Assembly: GCF_900103535.1 (NCBI RefSeq)
Contig: NZ_FNHQ01000003.1
Span: 1 to 64,000 of the forward strand
Length of the DNA: 64,000 nucleotides
Source: Megasphaera paucivorans
GTDB lineage: Bacteria; Bacillota; Negativicutes; Veillonellales; Megasphaeraceae
Direction of reading: 5' to 3'
The position numbers and the translations under genes were made by a program. The notes under the pieces were generated by a model, which made no database searches, was not told where the DNA came from, and saw only the letters and a list, made by a program, of their open reading frames with translations. Shown one piece after another: positions 1 to 9,027 of the stretch (positions are counted from its first letter, which is position 1; every line of letters begins with the position of its first letter).

Positions 1-726
1 ACCCTGCGTTCTCTGAGGCGGAGTGAAGATTTTGCGGACATTTGTCGGCGAACCGCTCAAACCGATACGGCTTTCGTCTACTTTGATATCATCTGCCGAC
101 AAGGTTGGTATTTCGCGACGTTTGGCCTTCATCGTTCCGCGAATAGTCGGGAACCGCGGTTCATTTAATTCTTTTACAGCCGTAATGAGAACTGGGAACG
201 AAGCTTCCGTAACGATATAGCCTTCTTCATTCTGCTGCTTTACCGTTACTTTTTCTCCTTCTACTTCGATATGTGCTGCGTAGGTGATCTGTGGGATACC
301 GAGTTCAGCTGCTATCTGCGGACCGACCTGTGCTGTATCTCCATCAATGGCCTGCTTGCCGCATAAGATCATGTCGAAATGGTCCAGTCCTTGTAATTCA
401 GCAACTTTCTTGACTGCCTGTGCCAGGCAGTAGCCTGTTGCCAGGGTATCCGAACCGCCGACTTTTCTGTCTGTCAGCAAATATGCTTCGTCGGCTCCCA
501 TTGCCAGCCCTTCACGAAGTACTTCTACAGCCTGCGGTGGCCCCATGGAGAGCAGCGTTACCTTAGCTCCCTGTTCATCCTTCAGCTGCAGTGCAGCTTC
601 CAAGGCATTCTGGTCAAACGGATTAAAGATGTTAGGCACACCCGCACGAATGACGGTATGTTTCACTGGGTCGATTTTTACTTCTGCAGTATCTGGTACT
701 TGTTTTACACATACCAATATTTCCAT
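1..726 (-). CDS. etfB: Electron transfer flavoprotein beta subunit (3' end cut by window)
   Basis: Small subunit of the electron-transferring flavoprotein that passes electrons between NADH or ferredoxin and butyryl-CoA dehydrogenase in the cytoplasm. The start is the ATG at 726, ten bases after an AGGAGG. The reading frame stays open to base 1 (242 codons), so the C-terminus lies outside the window; the M. elsdenii family protein is about 270 residues. Recognisable parts are the N-terminal MEILVCVKQVPDT, the nucleotide-binding region around GADEAYLLTD and the stretch LCGKQAIDGDTAQVGPQ. It lies 79 bases after bcd on the same strand, so the two are probably one operon, usually continued by etfA. 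Confidence 0.95.
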   Translation of the reverse strand, partial: MEILVCVKQVPDTAEVKIDPVKHTVIRAGVPNIFNPFDQNALEAALQLKDEQGAKVTLLSMGPPQAVEVLREGLAMGADEAYLLTDRKVGGSDTLATGYCLAQAVKKVAELQGLDHFDMILCGKQAIDGDTAQVGPQIAAELGIPQITYAAHIEVEGEKVTVKQQNEEGYIVTEASFPVLITAVKELNEPRFPTIRGTMKAKRREIPTLSADDIKVDESRIGLSGSPTNVRKIFTPPQRTQG

Positions 727-805
727 ATTACGCTAACCTCCTAAAAATGTTTTCTTGTCTCCACAGCTTGATTACGCAACAATCAAACCTGCTTTGTCAT
801 GCCAA

Positions 806-1945
806 TTACCGCAATAATGCACCGGAAGTAACCATGCGCTGTACTTCGTTCGTGCCTTCATAAATCTGCGTAATCTTTGCATCACGCATATGACGGGCAA
901 CTGGATATTCTTCGCTGTAGCCGTAGCCGCCGAAAATCTGAACTGCGTCAACTGAAACTTCCATAGCTACATCCGAAGCATAGCATTTTGCCATTGCGGC
1001 ATCCACCGAATACGGTTTCTTTTCCTGTTTTTTCATCGCTGCTTTGTATACGAGGTTTCTAGCTGCTTCGATCTTCATTGCCATATCAGCAAGCTTGAAG
1101 GAAATAGCCTGGAATTTGCAGATCGGTTTGCCAAACTGTACACGCTGTTTGGAATATTCAACTGCATCTTTCAACGCGGCTTCTGCAATCCCCAATGCCT
1201 GTGCGGCTACGCCGATACGGCCGCCGTCCAATGTCTGCATAGCAATTTTGAAGCCTTTGCCTTCTTGACCCAGCATATTTTCAACAGGAACTTTTACATT
1301 CTGGAATACGAGTTCCATCGTCTGAGAGGTATGGATCCCGAGTTTGTCTTCTTTCTTGCCAAAAGTAAAGCCTTCCATTCCTTTTTCAAGGATGAATGCC
1401 GTAATACCATGATTACCCTGGCTCTTATCCGTCATAGCGAATACAATATAGATATCAGCTGCGCCTGCGTTGGTGATAAAGATTTTGGAGCCATTCAAGA
1501 TGTAATGGTCGCCTTCTTTTACAGCAACGGTCTGCTGGCCGGAAGCATCGGTACCGGCATTCGGTTCTGTCAAGCCGAACGCACCCAGTTTCGTGCCTTC
1601 GCAAAGCGGAGTTAAGAATTTTTTCTTTTGTTCTTCTGTGCCGTATTCAAAAATCGGATTGGCACACAAGGATACGGTTCCGGACAATGTAATGCTGACA
1701 CCTGCATCATACTTAGCCAGTTCTTCTACTGTCATGATGTAGCTCAATACATCGGCACCAGCTCCGCCGTATTCTTCTGGGAAATATGTGCCGCCCAAAC
1801 CCATTTCGAGCATTTCTTTGACGATTGCTTCATCAAAAATACCGTGATGGTCACGTTCAGTAATAGTCGGGGCTAATCTTTTTTCACCAAAGTCTTTAGC
1901 CAATTTTACAAACATTTGTTGATCTTCCGTCATGTTAAAATCCAT
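806..1945 (-). CDS. bcd: Short-chain acyl-CoA (butyryl-CoA) dehydrogenase
   Basis: FAD enzyme of 379 residues that reduces crotonyl-CoA to butyryl-CoA in butyrate formation, working with Etf. It has the three-part acyl-CoA dehydrogenase layout: helical N-domain (about 1-120), beta middle domain with FGLTEPNAGTDASGQQ (about 122-137), and helical C-domain with the arginine region YSKQRVQFGKP. The catalytic base is the glutamate of IYEGTNEVQ, residue 363, which matches Glu367 of the four-residue-longer M. elsdenii enzyme. The start follows AAAGGAG, and a perfect 16-bp palindrome lies just upstream. Adjacent etfB supports the butyryl-CoA role rather than fatty-acid degradation. Confidence 0.95.
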   Translation of the reverse strand: MDFNMTEDQQMFVKLAKDFGEKRLAPTITERDHHGIFDEAIVKEMLEMGLGGTYFPEEYGGAGADVLSYIMTVEELAKYDAGVSITLSGTVSLCANPIFEYGTEEQKKKFLTPLCEGTKLGAFGLTEPNAGTDASGQQTVAVKEGDHYILNGSKIFITNAGAADIYIVFAMTDKSQGNHGITAFILEKGMEGFTFGKKEDKLGIHTSQTMELVFQNVKVPVENMLGQEGKGFKIAMQTLDGGRIGVAAQALGIAEAALKDAVEYSKQRVQFGKPICKFQAISFKLADMAMKIEAARNLVYKAAMKKQEKKPYSVDAAMAKCYASDVAMEVSVDAVQIFGGYGYSEEYPVARHMRDAKITQIYEGTNEVQRMVTSGALLR

Positions 1946-1979
1946 GATTCTTCCACTCTCCTTTAGAATGTTTTTACTA

Positions 1980-1995
1980 TTTAGTTTAAACTAAA
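1980..1995. promoter_or_regulatory. 16-bp perfect palindrome upstream of bcd
   Basis: TTTAGTTTAAACTAAA reads the same on both strands and lies 35 bases before the bcd start, just upstream of its ribosome binding site. The position fits a repressor operator or a site within the promoter/5' leader. It does not clearly match the Rex consensus, so I do not name a regulator. Confidence 0.4.
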
Positions 1996-2461
1996 AAGCA
2001 TTGTAAAAAGATATAGTTATTGCCGCTTTGAACTAACTTCTGCAGGTGCTTCCGAAAGCCTGTAGCAGCTATGATAACCACAATTAGACAATGATAAATG
2101 CACACGGCATATACACAATTGTTCTAATCTCCCACATCTGAATTGTACAACTTTTCACAAATTAAATCAATAGAAAAAACAGCACTTGGGGCAATATTAT
2201 TATTTTTTTTTCTCATAGCTAACCAGCTAAAACTTATTATCATACATAATCTTTTTTGTTCATTGCAACACATTTTTTCACTTGGCTTATTGAAAATATT
2301 CGATGAACTTTATTTGCATAAAATAATAAAAATGCCAGTATTACAGCTATTTCTTAGCAAATATATTGTGCAATAATTAACACAATATAAAAAAATCAAT
2401 AACATTACCACACGTATTTCATTATAAAAAAACAATATAGCAAATAATTTATTTATAACTA
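1996..2461. other. AT-rich intergenic region without a supported gene
   Basis: About 470 bases between bcd and the Nudix gene. There is a small hairpin at roughly 2040-2068 (CAGG..GCTT/AAGC..CTG) and long A/T tracts. A 77-codon plus-strand frame is hydrophobic but lacks a ribosome binding site and starts at TTG; I do not accept it. I see nothing else. Confidence 0.5.
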
Positions 2462-2493
2462 AATGGCATAGTAAAAAGTACTATGTCATTTCT
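2462..2493 (-). terminator. Terminator-like hairpin at the end of the Nudix gene
   Basis: Inverted repeat ATGACATAGTA / TACTATGCCAT with a short T-rich loop overlaps the stop codon of the Nudix gene. The stem has one mismatch and only a short T tail. Confidence 0.45.
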
Positions 2494-3095
2494 ATGCGGC
2501 GATATTGACTAATAAAATTTTTGACGATATGCGCTGTAATTCCCCAAATCGTTTTATTTTCATATTGATACATGTAAATATCATACGAAGAACGTTTACG
2601 CCACTGCCAAGATAATTGCTTGGCAATGACATCCGGAAAACCAGCCGCCGGTCTTGTCGCAATTTCCATGCAGAAATGTTCCGGTTCCTGTGTGAGAAAC
2701 CACGACACCGGAACAATAAAAATTTCCTGTACTTCCTGTTTGCTTATATGAATGCAGCCAGCCTCTATCATCCCAACAAACGGCCATACAGTTACCCCGA
2801 CAGGAGACTCGACATAATCCAGTCTGCCGAGCATCTGAATTTGTTTTTTTGAAGTTCCTAATTCTTCCATTGTTTCTCTAACCGCTGTATGTTCAAAAGA
2901 AATATCGGTATTCTCCCTGCCCCCTCCGGGAAAACAAATATCACCCGGCTGCCAGCTGAGTTTGCTGCTGCGAACTTCAAATAAAACCCCCAGATTGCCA
3001 TTATTTTCAATGAGCGGGACTAACACTGCACATTGTTTATTACGCAGCACAGGCGACTGTTTTGCCTTTATGCTGCTCCATTTTTCAGTATTCAT
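2481..3095 (-). CDS. Nudix hydrolase, CoA pyrophosphatase (NudL/PCD1) type
   Basis: A 204-residue Nudix protein predicted to cleave CoA or a similar dinucleotide to 3',5'-ADP and 4'-phosphopantetheine. The box runs from FPGGGREN (about 55-62) to VRETMEELG (72-80). The catalytic REtmEE half is intact, while the usual first glutamate is replaced by the E/N/T/D pattern seen in NudL-type enzymes, which also share the preceding VRSSKLSWQPGDICFPGG. The longer frame starts at 3122, but AAGGGGAG lies seven bases before the ATG at 3095, so that start is preferred. Substrate is inferred from family pattern only. The gene stands alone between bcd and leuS. Confidence 0.8.
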   Translation of the reverse strand: MNTEKWSSIKAKQSPVLRNKQCAVLVPLIENNGNLGVLFEVRSSKLSWQPGDICFPGGGRENTDISFEHTAVRETMEELGTSKKQIQMLGRLDYVESPVGVTVWPFVGMIEAGCIHISKQEVQEIFIVPVSWFLTQEPEHFCMEIATRPAAGFPDVIAKQLSWQWRKRSSYDIYMYQYENKTIWGITAHIVKNFISQYRRIEMT

Positions 3096-3187
3096 GTCTA
3101 TGCTCCCCTTCATATATATCATATTTTATGATATCAAATGCGTGCAAAAAAAGATACTCATTTTTATATGAGTATCTTAATTTTTAC

Positions 3188-5659
3188 TTATTTTACAACA
3201 ATATTAACAATCTTTTGCGGAATGACAATATATTTAATAATTTTCCTGCCATCTATAAATTCTTTCACACGGGGCATTGATAATACTTTTTCTTTCATTT
3301 CTTCACTCGTAATATCGACAGGTATTGTAATGCGTTCGCGGACTTTACCATTAATTTGTATAGGTATTTCAATTTCATCGACGATCAAAGCCGAAGCATC
3401 CACTTCCGGCCAGGCTGCTTCATGAACGCTCCCTTCAAATCCTGCATCATGCCACAATTCTTCTGTAATATGCGGCGTAAACGGAGCCAGCAGCAATAAC
3501 AAATTTTTATTTACCTCCAGCGCCAGATCTTTACGGATTGTCTGATTTTTTCCTACATATGCATACATCGCATTGACCATTTCCATAATAGAACTAATCG
3601 CTGTATTAAAGTTATATTTACCAGTAACACCTTCTGTAACTTTTCCAATGGAGGTATATTCCACAAAGCGAAGTTCTTTTTCATCTTCTGTATACTCTTG
3701 AGAGGCAGGGTCTCCTTGTTTCATCAATTCCATATATTGTCCAAAAATGCGCCATACACGATTTAAAAAGCGGAAGGAGCCTTCCACTCCTTGATCAGAC
3801 CATTCCAAATCACGTTCCGGCGGTGCGGCAAACAAGATAAATAACCGTGCTGTATCCGCTCCGTATTTTTGTACAATTTCTTCCGGAGATACAACATTGC
3901 CCTTGGATTTTGACATTTTACTGCCATCCATCAGAACCATTCCCTGTGTCAGCAGACGAGTAAATGGTTCATCGTCTTCCACTAAACCGGCATCATACAA
4001 GACCTTCATAAAGAAACGGGAATACAGCAAATGCAGAATAGCGTGTTCAATACCGCCGATATATTGGTCAACGGCCATCCAATGATTCGCTTTTTTCGAA
4101 TCAAAGGCCGCCTGATTATTTCTTGCATCTGTATAGCGTAAGTAATACCAGGAAGAATCAAAAAATGTATCCATGGTATCAGTTTCACGCCGAGCAGGAC
4201 CACCGCATTTCGGACAAGTACAATGAACAAAATTTTCACTTGTAGCCAACGGGGAAACAGCACCCGCTGTAAATTTAACATCCGTGGGCAGCGTAATCGG
4301 CAGCTGATCTTCAGGAACAAGCTGTTCTCCACAGGTATCACAATAAATGACCGGAATGGGAGTACCCCAATAGCGCTGACGGGAAATAAGCCAATCGCGA
4401 AGTTTATAGTTTACAGTACCATGCCCCAATTGATGTTCCACAAGCCATTGGGTAATAGCTTTACGCCCTTCTTCATCGGTCAGACCGTTAAATGAACCGG
4501 AATTAACCAAAATTCCGGGATCATGGTATGCTGTTTCCATCGTATCTAGATCTAATGTTCCTTCTTCATTCTGAACGACCAGTCGAATCGGCAGCTGATA
4601 TTTTTTAGCAAACTCCCAGTCACGTGCATCATGACCCGGAACCCCCATTACAGCACCTGTTCCATAATCGATCAAAACATAATTGGCAATCCAAATAGGC
4701 ACTTCTTCATTATTAACTGGATTTATCGCATAAGAGCCAGTAAACATGCCTTCTTTTTCGGCATCGTCCGAGGTGCGGTCCATATCATTCATATTTTTCA
4801 TACGGGTGATAAAATTGCGGAGTTCTGTTTCATTTTCCTTGCCTTTAATCAATTCCGCCACATACGGATGTTCCGGGGCCAATACAATATATGTTACGCC
4901 AAAAATTGTATCCACTCTTGTAGAAAACATAGATATTTTTTTGTCTATTTCAGGAATAGTAAAGTCAAACTCGGCACCTTCACTGCGTCCGATCCAATTT
5001 TTCTGCATCGTCTTGACACGTTCCGGCCATCCATCCAGCTTATTCAGGTCCTGCAGCAGGCGATCCGCATAATCAGTGATTTTTATAAACCATTGTTCCA
5101 AGTCTTTTTTTACAACATCGGAATCACAGCGCCAGCATTTGCCATCAATAACTTGTTCATTTGCCAAAACAGTATTACAGTTTTCACACCAGTTTACCTT
5201 TGCCTTTTTTCTATATACAAGACCTTTTTTATAAAATAATTCAAAGAGCCATTGATTCCATTTATAGTAATCTTCCTTGCAAGTTGTCGCTTCCCGGTCC
5301 CAATCATAGGAAAGTCCCAAAGCCTGCTGCTGCCGTTTCATATTGGATATGTTATCCAGTGTCCACACTGCCGGCGGAATATTGTTTTTGATGGCAGCAT
5401 TTTCCGCAGGCATCCCGAACGAATCCCATCCCATCGGATGCAAAACATTAAAGCCCGTCATCCGTTTATATCTGGCAATGACATCCCCAATAGAGTAATT
5501 GCGCACATGTCCCATATGAAGGTTTCCTGATGGATAAGGAAACATTTCCAAAACATAATACGGCGGCTTTCCATTATCATCCGGACAACAATCAACCTTT
5601 TCCTCCAGCCATTTTTTTTGCCATTTTTTTTCAATTTCCTGTGGGATATACTTTTCCAT
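3188..5659 (-). CDS. leuS: Leucyl-tRNA synthetase
   Basis: Class Ia synthetase of about 823 residues that charges tRNA-Leu in the cytoplasm. Class I signatures are present: HMGH in [15 protein letters not shown] near the N-terminus, and KMSKS in [13 protein letters not shown]. The CP1 editing region lies between them ([23 protein letters not shown]). CxxC pairs (WCENCN, CWRCD; CDTCGE, CPKCGG) form zinc sites. The open frame reaches 5779 but that part is T-box leader. Two ATGs follow AGGAGG, at 5668 (3-base spacing) and 5659 (12-base spacing); I chose 5659, [13 protein letters not shown], as the usual family N-terminus. Control is by the upstream T-box. Confidence 0.96.
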   Translation of the reverse strand: MEKYIPQEIEKKWQKKWLEEKVDCCPDDNGKPPYYVLEMFPYPSGNLHMGHVRNYSIGDVIARYKRMTGFNVLHPMGWDSFGMPAENAAIKNNIPPAVWTLDNISNMKRQQQALGLSYDWDREATTCKEDYYKWNQWLFELFYKKGLVYRKKAKVNWCENCNTVLANEQVIDGKCWRCDSDVVKKDLEQWFIKITDYADRLLQDLNKLDGWPERVKTMQKNWIGRSEGAEFDFTIPEIDKKISMFSTRVDTIFGVTYIVLAPEHPYVAELIKGKENETELRNFITRMKNMNDMDRTSDDAEKEGMFTGSYAINPVNNEEVPIWIANYVLIDYGTGAVMGVPGHDARDWEFAKKYQLPIRLVVQNEEGTLDLDTMETAYHDPGILVNSGSFNGLTDEEGRKAITQWLVEHQLGHGTVNYKLRDWLISRQRYWGTPIPVIYCDTCGEQLVPEDQLPITLPTDVKFTAGAVSPLATSENFVHCTCPKCGGPARRETDTMDTFFDSSWYYLRYTDARNNQAAFDSKKANHWMAVDQYIGGIEHAILHLLYSRFFMKVLYDAGLVEDDEPFTRLLTQGMVLMDGSKMSKSKGNVVSPEEIVQKYGADTARLFILFAAPPERDLEWSDQGVEGSFRFLNRVWRIFGQYMELMKQGDPASQEYTEDEKELRFVEYTSIGKVTEGVTGKYNFNTAISSIMEMVNAMYAYVGKNQTIRKDLALEVNKNLLLLLAPFTPHITEELWHDAGFEGSVHEAAWPEVDASALIVDEIEIPIQINGKVRERITIPVDITSEEMKEKVLSMPRVKEFIDGRKIIKYIVIPQKIVNIVVK

Positions 5660-5723
5660 TATTAACATATGCCTCCTATACGTACAATTCAACCTATACC
5701 TGGTATCTCTATCACAAAAAGAA

Positions 5724-5976
5724 AAGCCCCTAACAATGCCTTGCAATGCATCGTTAGGGGCGTATGATCGCTGTACCACCCTAATTGGTTCTCATTACGA
5801 CGAAATAGTATTCCGTCTTACGGTTAACGCCCGTCAAACGCTTATACTTACTATGTTTCAGCATAAGAAGCTCCCGGGTGAGTGAATAAACTTCTGACGT
5901 ACCGGATTTCCACCATCGCCGGCTCTCTGGAACGCTGTTGTTTACAATTCCCAATCATTGCTTACCTTATAGATGT
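5724..5976 (-). promoter_or_regulatory. Leucine T-box riboswitch
   Basis: The 5' leader of leuS. The conserved T-box AGGGTGGTACAGCG lies at 5769-5782. It is followed by the terminator GCCCCTAAC...GTTAGGGGC (5726-5761) and a T-rich tail. Upstream is stem I with AGAGAGCCGG and the specifier region CACTCACCCGGGAG; the likely specifier is CTC (Leu) at 5880-5882. Uncharged tRNA-Leu should stabilise the antiterminator and let leuS be read. Confidence 0.92.
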
Positions 5977-5981
5977 TACAT

Positions 5982-6010
5982 ATTCTACTACGCTATTCCT
6001 TTTTTGTAAA
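5982..6010 (-). promoter_or_regulatory. Sigma-70 type promoter of the leuS T-box transcript
   Basis: TTTACA (6005-6010), 17-base spacer, TAGAAT (5982-5987). The predicted start near 5975 gives a leader of about 315 bases. Confidence 0.65.
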
Positions 6011-6043
6011 GTATAAAAACATGAAATCTTTTTGTTTTCTATT

Positions 6044-7576
6044 TTACGCAGGAAAGTTCTGCCAAAAATCATTTACTTCAAACCCTTTGCGCCAAAAAGC
6101 AGCTCCTGCCAAGCGATAGGCAGATAACAGCAAATATTTATACTGCAAAGACTTTTCATCTTCAAACCATATTTTTATTTGTCCTTCAGCAACGGGCAAT
6201 TCCATATAATACAATTTCAAAGCCTCATCCCAGCGTATATCTTTTTTAAAACGAGCAAATAGCTTTTTGCTGTCCGACATCGTCAACGTTTTCACATCAA
6301 GGGAAGAGGGGGCAGCCATACTGATCTGCGATGTCCGCTGCAGCCAAGTATCCATATCAGAAGGAAGCGTTCCCGGATCATTGGTTTCATACCAAGTGCG
6401 CATATATAAAGGCATCCCAAGAATAAGTTTATTCGGCGGAACGACAGTTATCATCTTTCTTACACTCGCATCGACCCATGGGTATGATGCATTCGGTCCG
6501 GCAACGGCACTGGCTCGACCAAATTGGTCATAGGCCATAAGTACGACATAATCAAGCTGTTTAGCCAAGGAAGCGCGGTCATAAACCTGAGACCAATTGG
6601 GATTATTGGATATAGCTGTCACATCCATAGAAATAGTGAGTCCATACGCATGTCCCGCTTTAACAATATCACCAACAAACGCGGTCAGACGATCGCGGTC
6701 TTCATAATTTATATTCTCGAAATCAAGATTATATCCATTCAAATTATATAGCAGTGCATAGCCTATGAGCTGTTTTATTACGCGTTCCTTCAAGCTGTCG
6801 TCCATAAGCAATTGATGTGTAAATTGAGGATCAAAATGATTGTCCACCAAAGGCCATATATTATACCCTTTGTCACGATATGCCGCAATCAGTGTATCTA
6901 AATCCGGATTGCGCAGCTCTATCCCTGCTGTCGTCATTCTAAATGCTGTGGGAGAAATGACACGCTGTTTGGCGTTTATTTCAGGAATATTATCTTTTTC
7001 TTTCATCATAGGATCCCATAGAAGAGCAATATCTAATTTCCCCTTTTTATTGATTACAGCGATTGAATCCTGCTCTTTCAATTCAGGAATCATCGTAACA
7101 GGTGTCAATGGCGGCTCTAATTCTTTTTCTTTTGGCTGCAAAACATAACGAATACCTAAAGGCCGGCGAATATGCTGTATACTGACAGTGTAATCCTTCT
7201 TTCCTTTACTGCCGGGAAAGAGAAGTTCTACATTAGGATTCTGCCATAACGTATCCGTCGTATTCTGTTTTGATTTAGGTAAGCGCACGAGAAAATATCC
7301 CGTTTTTCCTGAAATCTCGTGAATACCGTATTGTGACAGGGAATTACCTGATACAAGCCACCTTCCTTGTTCTTCCACAATTTTTAAATTTTGAATATCC
7401 ATAGCTTGAATCGGATTGTTGACCGTGGGTACGTTAAAAACAGGATCTGATTTCTTTGTTTCTTTTACACTAACTGTCTTAGCAAAAATATTTTGCGGCA
7501 GTGTTACCGTGATGCTTACTGCCAAAAATAAAGGAACCAAAAACATAAGATTTTTTTTAGATTTCCAGTGAATCAT
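6044..7576 (-). CDS. Exported glycoside hydrolase family 18-like protein
   Basis: A 510-residue protein with an N-terminal signal sequence (MFLVPLFLAVSITVTL, cleavage likely after IFA). Residues about 40-200 are of unknown fold. The C-terminal half is a GH18-type barrel as in YaaH/SleL spore and cell-wall proteins: GYNLDFENIN (about 285-294) carries the catalytic D-x-E of the GH18 motif, and VVLMAYDQFG is the typical later strand. It probably binds or cuts N-acetylglucosamine-containing cell-wall polymer outside the cytoplasmic membrane; this is inference. The ATG at 7576 follows AGGAG with eight-base spacing. It is divergent from lgt. Confidence 0.75.
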   Translation of the reverse strand: MIHWKSKKNLMFLVPLFLAVSITVTLPQNIFAKTVSVKETKKSDPVFNVPTVNNPIQAMDIQNLKIVEEQGRWLVSGNSLSQYGIHEISGKTGYFLVRLPKSKQNTTDTLWQNPNVELLFPGSKGKKDYTVSIQHIRRPLGIRYVLQPKEKELEPPLTPVTMIPELKEQDSIAVINKKGKLDIALLWDPMMKEKDNIPEINAKQRVISPTAFRMTTAGIELRNPDLDTLIAAYRDKGYNIWPLVDNHFDPQFTHQLLMDDSLKERVIKQLIGYALLYNLNGYNLDFENINYEDRDRLTAFVGDIVKAGHAYGLTISMDVTAISNNPNWSQVYDRASLAKQLDYVVLMAYDQFGRASAVAGPNASYPWVDASVRKMITVVPPNKLILGMPLYMRTWYETNDPGTLPSDMDTWLQRTSQISMAAPSSLDVKTLTMSDSKKLFARFKKDIRWDEALKLYYMELPVAEGQIKIWFEDEKSLQYKYLLLSAYRLAGAAFWRKGFEVNDFWQNFPA

Positions 7577-7676
7577 TGCACATTCTCCTACTATATAAAT
7601 ATTTTTTATCTGGTAATTTTACATAAATACGTTATAATATATACATTATGCTATTATAACACAAAGGAGGAAACAT

Positions 7677-8468
7677 ATGCATCAATATTTGTTTTATATC
7701 GGATCTTTTCCTATTCGTTCTTATGGTCTTTTATTCATGCTTGGGATTCTGTCGGCAGGCGTTGTTGCTTATTATATTATGAAACGGGATGGACGGGGCT
7801 GGCATGTACATATATTTGATTTTACCATGTACTGCGGTCTTATGGGTATTGTAGGCGGACGTCTGTGGGATGTTTTCTTTTTCGACTGGACGTATTATCA
7901 TAACCATATTACAGAGATTCCGTATGTCTGGCAGGGCGGCATGGCAATACAAGGCGGCCTCCTATTCGGAGCCATCGCCGGCATCATATACACCAGATAT
8001 CATCATATTGATACTTGGGCTTTTGCCGACCTTCTGGCACCTGCTATTATATTGGGACAATCCATCGGCCGCATGGCCAACCTCATGAACGGAGATGCCT
8101 TCGGACATCCCACAGGAGAAAATTTCGGCTTATTATATCCAGACACAACACTTGCGTATCATACATATGGCAGCCAGCCTTTATGGCCGGCAGAAATATG
8201 GGAAGGACAACTTGATGTTTTAGTTTTTGTAGCCTTGCTTTTTTACAGCAGTTTCCCTCACAAAAAAGGACAGGTCTTTTGTCTTTACATTATGTTATAT
8301 GCTGTAGAACGTTTCTTCTTGGAATTTTTACGCGGAGATTACGTAAACCTCGTTATGGGTTTAAAATCAGCTCAAATGACCAGTGTAATTGCATTTGGCA
8401 TAGCCGCTGCCGTATTTTTATATCTTCAGTTTTATGGCAAAATCGATACAGAAGATAAGGGACAATAA
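7677..8468 (+). CDS. lgt: Prolipoprotein diacylglyceryl transferase
   Basis: Integral membrane enzyme of 263 residues that moves a diacylglyceryl group from phosphatidylglycerol to the lipobox cysteine of prolipoproteins. It contains the Lgt signature region GRMANLMNGDAFGHPTG, the early GMLG-like region YGLLFMLGILSAG, and a C-terminal EFLRGD. About seven hydrophobic segments are visible. The start follows AAAGGAGG at six-base spacing. It is one of the few plus-strand genes here and ends at a two-way terminator shared with sufU. Confidence 0.95.
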   Translation: MHQYLFYIGSFPIRSYGLLFMLGILSAGVVAYYIMKRDGRGWHVHIFDFTMYCGLMGIVGGRLWDVFFFDWTYYHNHITEIPYVWQGGMAIQGGLLFGAIAGIIYTRYHHIDTWAFADLLAPAIILGQSIGRMANLMNGDAFGHPTGENFGLLYPDTTLAYHTYGSQPLWPAEIWEGQLDVLVFVALLFYSSFPHKKGQVFCLYIMLYAVERFFLEFLRGDYVNLVMGLKSAQMTSVIAFGIAAAVFLYLQFYGKIDTEDKGQ

Positions 8469-8492
8469 CTATCTGGTTTTTAAGTCCCATCA

Positions 8493-8542
8493 AAAAGGAA
8501 CATGTGGCAGGATTTTGATTTATCCTGCTACATGTTCCTTTT
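8493..8542. terminator. Bidirectional terminator between lgt and sufU
   Basis: Long inverted repeat AAAAGGAACATGTGGCAGGA / TCCTGCTACATGTTCCTTTT with an eight-to-ten-base loop. A/T runs on both sides allow it to end lgt (+) and the suf operon (-). Confidence 0.9.
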
Positions 8543-8575
8543 CTCTATCTTAACCCAATAGATACTTTATTAATT

Positions 8576-9016
8576 TTATTGTTGATTTTTATTTACAATA
8601 GCTTCTTTCAAGGTGTGCCACGCAAGAACTGCACATTTTACACGAGCCGGCATATTAGAAATATTTTTTAGAGCAATAGCATCCTCCAAATCTTCTAATT
8701 TCTCCTCATCCGTAATTTCCCGTTTAATCATATCAAGAAATAAATCAACAAGCCGCAACGCTTCATCCACTGTTTTACCTTTTATAATATCAATCATCAT
8801 ATCTGCCGAAGCTTGGCTGATAGCACATCCGTGTCCCGTATACGCAGCATCCTTTACAATGCCGTTTTCGATTTCGGCACGCAGCGTAATATCATCGCCA
8901 CAACTTGGATTATGCCCTCGTTCTTCCAAATTATATGGATTGAGTTCATGTTTATTGAGTTGATTCTGGTTGTGCTCCAAAATAATATCAGAATATAACT
9001 GATTCATGTCTTCCAT
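8576..9016 (-). CDS. sufU: SufU zinc-dependent sulfur acceptor / Fe-S scaffold
   Basis: Cytoplasmic partner of SufS in Fe-S cluster assembly; it takes the persulfide sulfur from SufS. From the ATG at 9016 it has 146 residues. The three conserved cysteines are C39 (NPSCGDD), C64 (GHGCAISQAS) and C128 (RVKCAVLAW), with D41 as further ligand, as in the SufU family. The frame could start at GTG 9025, but AGGAG abuts that codon, while it is eight bases from 9016. Last gene of sufCBDSU; its ribosome binding site overlaps the sufS stop codon. Confidence 0.93.
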   Translation of the reverse strand: MEDMNQLYSDIILEHNQNQLNKHELNPYNLEERGHNPSCGDDITLRAEIENGIVKDAAYTGHGCAISQASADMMIDIIKGKTVDEALRLVDLFLDMIKREITDEEKLEDLEDAIALKNISNMPARVKCAVLAWHTLKEAIVNKNQQ

Positions 9017-9027
9017 ATCTGCCACTC

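Noticed and set aside
1044-1876. Several plus-strand frames inside bcd
   Set aside because: Shadows of a well conserved minus-strand gene, without start signals.
2143-2376. 77-codon plus-strand hydrophobic frame in the bcd-Nudix spacer
   Set aside because: Begins at TTG without a ribosome binding site, in very AT-rich DNA where chance hydrophobic frames are common.
4631-5239. 202-codon plus-strand frame
   Set aside because: Lies antisense within leuS, has no ribosome binding site and a low-complexity composition; a shadow of the coding strand.
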